Source of the DNA: Actinomadura montaniterrae
GTDB taxonomy: Bacteria > Actinomycetota > Actinomycetes > Streptosporangiales > Streptosporangiaceae
Length of the DNA stretch: 44,740 bases
NCBI RefSeq assembly: GCF_008923365.1
Contig: NZ_WBMR01000067.1
Location: 1-44,740 of the forward strand
Direction: 5' to 3'
In this document: in pieces, positions 39,233-44,740 of the stretch
Layout: each line of letters opens with the position of its first letter
Numbering within the stretch: position 1 is the stretch's first letter
Made by a program: the position numbers and the translations under genes
The notes under the pieces: generated by a model
What the model was told of the DNA's origin: nothing
Seen by the model: the letters and a program-made list of their open reading frames with translations, nothing else
Databases searched by the model: none

Positions 39233-40378
39233 CTACAGGCCCATCGACTTGGCGATGATCGACTTCATGACCTCGCTCGTCCCGCCGTAGATCCGGCTCA
39301 CCCGCGCGTCGGCGTACAGTCGGCAGATGTCGAACTCGCGGGTGTAGCCGTAGCCGCCGTGCAGTTGGAGGCAGGCGTCGACGACCCGGCCCTGCAGCTC
39401 GGTGCAGAACAGCTTGGCCTTCGCGGCATCGGCGGCCGACAGCGCGTCCCGCTCGTGCTCGGCGATCGCGCGGTCCACGAAGACCTGGCCTGCGGAGATC
39501 TGCGTCTCCAGGTCGGCCAGCACGAACTTGGTGTTCTGGAACGACGACAGGCTCTTGCCGAACACCTCCCGCTCGCGGACGTACCGCGTCGTGACCTCGA
39601 GCGCGGCCACCGCCTGGGCCTGCGCGTTGACGGCGATCGACAGCCGTTCCTGCGCGAGGTTGCCCGCCAGGTACTCGAAGGCGCGCCCCTCCTCCCCCAG
39701 CAGGTTCGCGTCGGGCACGAAAACGTCGTCGAAGAACAGCTCGGACGTGTCCTGGGTGAGCAGTCCGAGCTTCTTCAGCATGCGCCCGCGGGTGAAGCCG
39801 GGCGCGCCGTCCTCGACGGCCAGCAGCGACAGCCCGCCGCGCCTGTTCTCCGGCCTGGAGGTGCGGGCGACGACGATGACCAGGTCGGCCTGGGCCCCGC
39901 CGGTGATGAAGGTCTTCGCGCCGTTCAGCAGCCAGCCGCCGTCCGTGCGGCGGGCCGCCGTCGCCATCCCGGCGAGATCGGAGCCGGTGCCCGGCTCGGT
40001 CATCGCGATCGCCGTCATGACGTCCGCGCTCGCCATGCCCGGCAGCCAGCGTCGGCGCTGCTCCTCCGTCGCGTACTTCATCACGTAAGGCATGACGACG
40101 TCGGTGTGCACGCGCAGCGAGCCGAGCGTCGCGCGGCTGTAGGCGATCTGCTCGGTCACCACGCAGTTGAACAGGAAGGAGGACTCCCCGGCGCCGCCGT
40201 ACTCGGCGGGCACCTGGATGCCGAGGACGCCGAGGTCAGCGACCCGGCGGTACAGGTCCCTCGGGACGAGCCCGTCCTCCTCCCAGTCCTCCATGTTGGG
40301 CACGACGTTCTCGGCGAGGAATGCCCGCAGCGTGTCGGCGAGGTCGATGTGCTCGGGCGCGTAGATGCCGCGTTCCAT
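39233..40378 (-). CDS. Acyl-CoA dehydrogenase
   Basis: A 381-aa FAD-dependent acyl-CoA dehydrogenase of normal length. It has the N-terminal helical domain, then MTEPGTGSDLAGMAT and NGAKTFITGGAQADL (flavin/substrate-binding loop), RLSIAVNAQAQAVAALE, FGKSLSSFQNTKFVLADLE and the C-terminal LHGGYGYTREFDICRLYADARVSRIYGGTSEVMKSIIAKS. The last stretch includes the usual active-site region just before YGGTSE. The ATG at 40378 has AAAGGA upstream. It closes the five-gene leftward operon and introduces a C2-C3 double bond into an acyl-CoA supplied by the ligase encoded two genes earlier. Confidence 0.94.
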   Translation of the reverse strand: MERGIYAPEHIDLADTLRAFLAENVVPNMEDWEEDGLVPRDLYRRVADLGVLGIQVPAEYGGAGESSFLFNCVVTEQIAYSRATLGSLRVHTDVVMPYVMKYATEEQRRRWLPGMASADVMTAIAMTEPGTGSDLAGMATAARRTDGGWLLNGAKTFITGGAQADLVIVVARTSRPENRRGGLSLLAVEDGAPGFTRGRMLKKLGLLTQDTSELFFDDVFVPDANLLGEEGRAFEYLAGNLAQERLSIAVNAQAQAVAALEVTTRYVREREVFGKSLSSFQNTKFVLADLETQISAGQVFVDRAIAEHERDALSAADAAKAKLFCTELQGRVVDACLQLHGGYGYTREFDICRLYADARVSRIYGGTSEVMKSIIAKSMGL

Positions 40379-40425
40379 TGCTCGGTCCTTTGTTCGTAGG
40401 TCGGTACGGCGGTGCCGGTCCCGCG

Positions 40426-41484
40426 TCAGGCGGTCAGGTCCCGGAGGCGCTCGACGGCGCGGACCGCGTCGCAGCCCGCGTTGACGTTGACCCGGAAGAC
40501 GGTGACGCCCGCCTCGCGGTAGGCGGCCAGCCGGTCGCGGACGTAGGAGGGCGGTCCGCAGAGGGTGAGCGCCTCGACCAGTTCTTCGGAGAGCGCCGCC
40601 GCGGCCTCCGTTCGCCGGCCCGCGAGGTAGAGGCGCTGGACGAGGTCGGCGTCGGCGGCGAACCCGTAGCGGCGGACGAGGTCGTTGTAATAGTTCGCCG
40701 TCGACGCCCCCATGCCGCCGATGTAGTGCGCGAGGGCTGGACGGGCCTTGTCGCGCGCGGCGGTCGCCGCCGCCGCGCCGCCGCCGGTCACCTCGACGGC
40801 CGCGCCGGCGCAGATGCGCAGCGGCGGCAGCCCAGCGTCCCGGACGGCCCGGCCCTCGTCCAGGCAGGTGCCCCAGATCCGGGCCGCGCGTTCGGGGATG
40901 TACAGCGAGGGCAGCCAGCCGTGCGCGATCTCGGCGGCGAGGCGGACGTTGCGGGGCCCCATGCCAGCGAGCCAGACGGGGATGTCCGGCCGCGGCGGGC
41001 GGGTCATGAGCTTCAGTGCCTTGCCGAGCCCGGCACCGGTCGAGCCGTCGAGGGGTGCGCTGACGGTCTCCCCCGCGTAGCGGAGGTGCTCCCGGCGCCA
41101 GATCATCCGGCACATCTCCACCACCTCGCGCGTGCGGCGCAGCGGCCGGTCGAACGGTGTGCCGTGCCAGCCCTCGACCACCTGCGGGCCGGACGCGCCG
41201 AGCCCAAGCTCGAAGCGGCCGCCGGTCAGCTCGTCGAGCGCCGCGGCCGTCTGCGCCAGCAGCGCGGGTGACCGGCTGAAGACGTTCATCACCCCGCTGG
41301 CCAGGCGCATCCCGGTCAGGGCGGCGCAGTAGCCGAGCACGGTAGCCGCGTCCCTACCGTAGGCCTCGGGCACCCAGAGCATGTCCGCCCCGGCGGACTC
41401 GATGTCGCGCAGGTAGGTCCGGAGCTCGGCGCCGGGCGCGGTCAGCGGGACGTTGGCGGCGAGTTCCAGGCGTTCAGTGCTCAC
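40426..41484 (-). CDS. LLM-class oxidoreductase, probably F420-dependent
   Basis: A 352-aa TIM-barrel protein of the luciferase-like monooxygenase superfamily. Recognisable parts are the ESAGADMLWVPEAYGRD region, LASGVMNVFSRSPALLAQTA, LDELTGGRFELGLGASGPQVVEGWHG, RPDIPVWLAGMGPRNVRLAAEIAHGW and the C-terminal GPPSYVRDRLAAYREAGV. In actinomycetes such proteins usually use coenzyme F420 and act as dehydrogenases or reductases. The GTG at 41484 overlaps the ligase stop by eleven bases. It pairs with the second LLM protein at the right edge. Confidence 0.9.
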   Translation of the reverse strand: MSTERLELAANVPLTAPGAELRTYLRDIESAGADMLWVPEAYGRDAATVLGYCAALTGMRLASGVMNVFSRSPALLAQTAAALDELTGGRFELGLGASGPQVVEGWHGTPFDRPLRRTREVVEMCRMIWRREHLRYAGETVSAPLDGSTGAGLGKALKLMTRPPRPDIPVWLAGMGPRNVRLAAEIAHGWLPSLYIPERAARIWGTCLDEGRAVRDAGLPPLRICAGAAVEVTGGGAAAATAARDKARPALAHYIGGMGASTANYYNDLVRRYGFAADADLVQRLYLAGRRTEAAAALSEELVEALTLCGPPSYVRDRLAAYREAGVTVFRVNVNAGCDAVRAVERLRDLTA

Positions 41485-43024
41485 GGCCGGTCCCCGTCGC
41501 CGCCCGCAGGGAGGCGCGCAGCTCGCGGCGCAGCAGCTTGCCGACATCGGAGCGGGGCACCTCGGCCCGGAACTCGATGTCCTTCGGCACTTTGAACCCC
41601 GCGATCCGTTCCCGGGCGAAGTCCCGGATCGACGCGGCCAGGGCGTCCGACGGGGCCGTTCCGGCGGCAGGGACGACGACCGCGACGACCCGTTCCCCCC
41701 ACCGGTCGTCCGGAACGCCCACCACGCCGGCGTCCCGGACGCCGGGGTGCTCCAGGAGGGCGCTCTCGATCTCGGCGGGGTAGATGTTGACGCCGCCGGA
41801 GATGATGAGGTCGGCGGCCCGGTCGCTGAGGTACAGGTAGCCGTCCTGGTCGAGGCGGCCGACGTCCCCCAGGGTCGTCATGCCGCCGACCCGGCTCGCC
41901 GCGGTCTTGGCGGGGTCGTTCCAGTACTCGAACGTCCCGGTGCCGGAGAAGTGGACGCGGCCGACCTCCCCGGGCCCGACTTCGCGGCCCGACTCGTCCA
42001 GTATCCGGATGCGGACCCCCGCCCGGGCGCGGCCGACGCTGCCGGGGTGCGCCAGCCACTGCGCGGAGTCGATGAAGGTGACGCCGCCCTCCGTGCCGCC
42101 GTAGATCTCGGCGAGGATCGGCCCCAGCCAGTCGATCACCGCCTTCTTCACGTGCACCGGGCACGGCGCGGCGGTGTGGACGACCGAGCGCAGCGAACCG
42201 GTCTCATGGCCCGCGCGGACCTCCGGAGGAAGGCCCAGCAGGTCCGCGAACATCATCGGCACCATGTAGGTCCAGGTGATGGTGTGCTCTTCGATCGCCC
42301 GCAGCGCCGCGACGGGCTCCCAGCGAGGCAGGATGACCACGGTGTGGCCCGCTTCGAGCGCTTGCACCGCGTAGGCGAGCGGCGCGGCGTGATACAGAGG
42401 CGCCACCGACAGGTAGCGCCCCTCCTCATGGTCGGCGCCGTAGAGCTCGGCCCGTTTCAGGACCGCTGCGGCCGCGCGCTCCGGCGACAGGCCGGTGAGT
42501 GGGCGCCGCACGCCCTTGGGACGTCCGGTGGTCCCGGACGTGTAGAGCATGCGCTGACCGGCCGCCCGTCCCTCGGGCGGGTCGGCGGGCTGATCGGCGA
42601 TGAAGTCGGCCAGGGCGGTGCAGCCGTCCCGGCCGTCGCCGTCCATCACGATGACCCGCTCGCGCGGCATCCCGGCGCGGTCCGCCGCCTCCAGCGCCGT
42701 CCCGGCGAACTCAACCGCGGTCAGCAGGAGCCGCGCACCCGAGTCCGCGAGGATGTAGCCGGCCTCAGCCGCGGTGAGATGCCAGTTGATCGGGGTGAAG
42801 TAGAGCGGGAGTTGCGTGACCGCTCGCTCGGCCAGCAGCACCAGCCCGGAGTTGGGCAGCAGCGCCGCGACGGTCGCCCCTTCGCGGTCGACGGATGCGG
42901 CGACGGCGCGTGCCAGCCGGTTCGCCCGCTCCGACAGTTCGCCGTAGCCGATCCGCCGGCCGTCCCTGTCGACGACCGCGATCCGCGAGGGCGCGCTGCG
43001 CGCGTAGCCGGTGAAGCTTCTCAT
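41474..43024 (-). CDS. AMP-binding acyl-CoA ligase
   Basis: A 516-aa ANL-family ligase with all core motifs: phosphate loop YTSGTTGRPKGVRRP, PLYHAAPL, AEIYGGTEGG, TTLGDVGRLDQDGYLYLSDRAADLIISGGVNIYPAE (hinge) and the C-terminal catalytic Lys region VPRSDVGKLLRREL. ATG at 43024 with GGGAGA upstream. It activates the acid that the two acyl-CoA dehydrogenases of this operon then oxidise. The chain type, fatty or cyclic, cannot be read from sequence. Confidence 0.94.
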   Translation of the reverse strand: MRSFTGYARSAPSRIAVVDRDGRRIGYGELSERANRLARAVAASVDREGATVAALLPNSGLVLLAERAVTQLPLYFTPINWHLTAAEAGYILADSGARLLLTAVEFAGTALEAADRAGMPRERVIVMDGDGRDGCTALADFIADQPADPPEGRAAGQRMLYTSGTTGRPKGVRRPLTGLSPERAAAAVLKRAELYGADHEEGRYLSVAPLYHAAPLAYAVQALEAGHTVVILPRWEPVAALRAIEEHTITWTYMVPMMFADLLGLPPEVRAGHETGSLRSVVHTAAPCPVHVKKAVIDWLGPILAEIYGGTEGGVTFIDSAQWLAHPGSVGRARAGVRIRILDESGREVGPGEVGRVHFSGTGTFEYWNDPAKTAASRVGGMTTLGDVGRLDQDGYLYLSDRAADLIISGGVNIYPAEIESALLEHPGVRDAGVVGVPDDRWGERVVAVVVPAAGTAPSDALAASIRDFARERIAGFKVPKDIEFRAEVPRSDVGKLLRRELRASLRAATGTGREH

Positions 43025-43051
43025 GTCGATCTCCCGTCCGGAGACAGCGCC

Positions 43052-44155
43052 TCAGAGGGCCAGGCGGCGTGCCAGCTGCGCGCGGTGGTGGGTGGAGTCG
43101 CCGAGCAGGTGGGCCGACGCCTTGGCCCGCTTGAAGTAGAGGTGGGCGTCGTGCTCCCAGGTGAAGCCGATGCCGCCGTGAACCTGGATGGTGTCGGACG
43201 CGCAGGCGAAGCAGGCCTGCGAGCAGTACGCCTTGGCCAGGTGCGCGGCCTCGGCTGCCTCGGGCGACCCGGTCTCCAGGGCGTCGAGGAGGTGGTGGAC
43301 CGCCGACCGGGCGGACTGGACCCGGGTGTACATCTCGGCGCACTTGTGCTTGATGGCCTGGTACGCGCCGATCGGCCTGCCGAACTGCACCCGGGTCTTG
43401 GCGTACTCGACCGTCATCTCCAGGCAGCGTTCGGCGCCCCCGAGCTGGGCCGCCGTCACGCAGGCGAGCGCGGCCCGCACCGTTTCCGCCATGGCGTCCC
43501 GCGGGTCGCCGGCCGCGCGGATCTCCTTGCCGGGGGCGTCCCGCAGCCCGACGCGGGCGAGCGGCTGCGTCAGGTCCAGGTTGTCGAGCGGTTCGGTGTG
43601 CGCGTGCGCGCCGTCGACGGCGAAGACACCGAGCCCGTCAGCGGTCACCGCCGGGACGAGGAGGAGCGCCGCGGTGGCGTCGGTGACGAACGGGACCGTG
43701 CCGTCCAGCCGCCAGCCGTCACCGGTGCGTCGCGCCCGCACCGGCACGTGCGACGGGTCCCAGCGGCCGTGCTCGTCCAGGAACGCCACGGTGGCGACGG
43801 TGTCGCCCGAGGCGATGCCGGGCAGGTGCGCGGCGTTCGCCTCCTTGTCACCGAGCAGGACGAGCAGGCGCGCCGCGAGCACGGCGCTGGACAGGTAGGG
43901 CGAGGGCAGCAGGACGCGGCCCAGTTCCTCGCTCACGAAGGCGGCCTCGGTGATCCCGGCTCCCGCGCCGCCGAACTCGGCGGGGACGAGCAGGCCCGGC
44001 GCGCCGAGACGGGCGAGGCCGGCCCAGGCGTCCGGGTCGTGGTCCGGCGGCCCCTCCAGGCGCGCGCGGGTGCGCGACAGCGGGCAGGACCGTTCCAGAT
44101 AGCGTCGCACCTCGGCCTTGTAGGCGAGCTGCTCGTCGGTGGGGTTCAGCATCAT
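43052..44155 (-). CDS. Acyl-CoA dehydrogenase (divergent, FadE-like)
   Basis: A 367-aa acyl-CoA dehydrogenase. N-terminal helical domain (NPTDEQLAYKAEVRRYLERS), LGAPGLLVPAEFGGAGAGI, a beta domain with a short substrate loop and the C-terminal AKTRVQFGRPIGAYQAIKHKCAEM and QVHGGIGFTWEHDAHLYFKRAKA. The last stretch resembles actinobacterial FadE subunits that work as heteromeric pairs in sterol or polyketide side-chain oxidation. The first of two tandem ATGs (44155) overlaps the LLM stop as ATGA. A paired action with the dehydrogenase at 39233-40378 is possible but not demonstrated. Confidence 0.9.
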   Translation of the reverse strand: MMLNPTDEQLAYKAEVRRYLERSCPLSRTRARLEGPPDHDPDAWAGLARLGAPGLLVPAEFGGAGAGITEAAFVSEELGRVLLPSPYLSSAVLAARLLVLLGDKEANAAHLPGIASGDTVATVAFLDEHGRWDPSHVPVRARRTGDGWRLDGTVPFVTDATAALLLVPAVTADGLGVFAVDGAHAHTEPLDNLDLTQPLARVGLRDAPGKEIRAAGDPRDAMAETVRAALACVTAAQLGGAERCLEMTVEYAKTRVQFGRPIGAYQAIKHKCAEMYTRVQSARSAVHHLLDALETGSPEAAEAAHLAKAYCSQACFACASDTIQVHGGIGFTWEHDAHLYFKRAKASAHLLGDSTHHRAQLARRLAL

Positions 44156-44740
44156 CGGGCGCCCGCCTCACTCCTCGCCCAGGGGCCCTGGGGTTCCAGT
44201 TCGTCCGTGCCGAAGAGGTCCGCGACCAGGCCGGCCTGGTGCAGGACGTCCTCGAAGAGGAGGGAGAGGAAGATCCCGTCCACCTCGCGATGCAGCTCGA
44301 TGAGCCGTTCGCGACAGTGCGCCGGGGTGCCGACGACCGCGAACCGGTCGAGCAGGTAGTCCTCGATGTCGGGGCGGTCGGCGAACATCCCGGCCGTGGG
44401 CGTCGCGCCGGAACGCCCGTGCCAGGCGAAGTCGTAGGAGGCGAAGCGTTCGGTGAGCACGCCGTGGAAGGCGTCCGGGACGTTCTTGCCCGCGAGGCTG
44501 CGGCCGAAGTTGAACCGGGCGGCGCTGATCGCGCGCGGCAGCATCCGGCGCCGCAGCTCCGCCACTTGATCGGGCGTCTCAGCGACGGCGAGCCGCACCG
44601 ATGCCCAGGCCGCGGGCCGGTGCCTCGCCTCCGCCGCGGCGGCGCCGGCCAGGGCGCGCAGCGTCAGCGGGTCGCGGCCGGCGCCGCAGATGACGCCGTC
44701 GGCGGCGCGTCCCGCGACCGCCGCGGCCTTCGGCCCTCCG
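44152..44740 (-). CDS. LLM-class oxidoreductase, N-terminus cut by window edge
   Basis: The C-terminal ~195 residues of a luciferase-like monooxygenase-superfamily protein, probably F420-dependent. The visible part begins with GPKAAAVAGRAADGVICGAG, the typical late-barrel motif of the family. It runs to the C-terminal helical region (YLLDRFAVVGTPAHCRERLIELHREVDGIFLSLLF). The start lies beyond the right edge; an internal GTG at 44598 is not the true start because the frame and the family motif extend upstream. It is the first visible gene of the leftward CoA-ligase/dehydrogenase operon. Confidence 0.87.
   Translation of the reverse strand, partial: GGPKAAAVAGRAADGVICGAGRDPLTLRALAGAAAAEARHRPAAWASVRLAVAETPDQVAELRRRMLPRAISAARFNFGRSLAGKNVPDAFHGVLTERFASYDFAWHGRSGATPTAGMFADRPDIEDYLLDRFAVVGTPAHCRERLIELHREVDGIFLSLLFEDVLHQAGLVADLFGTDELEPQGPWARSEAGAR

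Noticed and set aside
41453..44359. Very long open frame on the plus strand (968 codons)
   Set aside because: It is the mirror of four real genes with clear motifs on the minus strand. Such antisense frames are expected in high-GC DNA, and its product is low-complexity.
1..44740. CRISPR arrays, long tandem repeats, rRNA genes, replication origin
   Set aside because: I looked for regularly spaced repeats and conserved RNA signatures and saw none in this window.

Overview
The window is high-GC DNA with strong third-position G/C bias and many GTG starts. It has tightly coupled operons, a LAL-type LuxR regulator, several AMP-forming acyl-CoA ligases and LLM-class (F420-type) oxidoreductases. This points to a soil actinomycete. 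The Streptosporangiales (Actinomadura-like) would fit, but the genus cannot be fixed from sequence reading alone.

Layout. (1) 1-11.65 kb is a catabolic and uptake block. A partial acyl-CoA ligase and a type-B carboxylesterase run leftward. They are divergent from a 934-aa LuxR/LAL regulator, which is followed by a crotonase-fold hydrolase resembling 6-oxocamphor hydrolase and a branched-chain-amino-acid-type (Liv) ABC importer. In that importer LivH, LivM and LivG form one 941-aa polypeptide. (2) 11.65-16.66 kb is an insertion scar. It holds broken IS3, IS30 and IS4 transposase pieces and the 3' half of a tRNA-Arg(TCT), which probably marks an old integration site. Among them sit an intact TetR/SDR divergent pair with two matching operators and an MBL-fold hydrolase that looks leaderless and is preceded by a duplicated TetR-type operator. 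(3) 16.66-19.3 kb holds a feruloyl-CoA-synthetase-like ligase and a TetR regulator.

(4) 19.4-36.2 kb is the most interesting part. It is a nine-gene leftward operon divergent from a LacI regulator and a GH43-like enzyme. The order is an Opp/Dpp-type lipoprotein and permease, a permease-ATPase fusion, a second ATPase, two different GH78 alpha-L-rhamnosidase-family enzymes, two alpha/beta hydrolases and a secreted beta-propeller protein. Start/stop overlaps run almost throughout. The GH78 enzymes, the esterase and the GH43-like enzyme have no signal peptides. I infer a system that imports an intact rhamnose-bearing, possibly acylated, glycoside and dismantles it in the cytoplasm, with the LacI protein sensing the product. 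LacI-like operator boxes lie at both divergent promoters.

(5) 36.2-39.2 kb contains a secreted SGNH lipase, a serine-beta-lactamase-fold esterase and an IclR regulator with an IclR-like operator at its own promoter. (6) 39.2-44.74 kb is a leftward operon with two acyl-CoA dehydrogenases, an acyl-CoA ligase and two LLM oxidoreductases. The last of these runs off the right edge. It looks like CoA-dependent degradation of an unidentified carboxylic acid. No complete tRNA, rRNA, CRISPR array or intact mobile element was seen.
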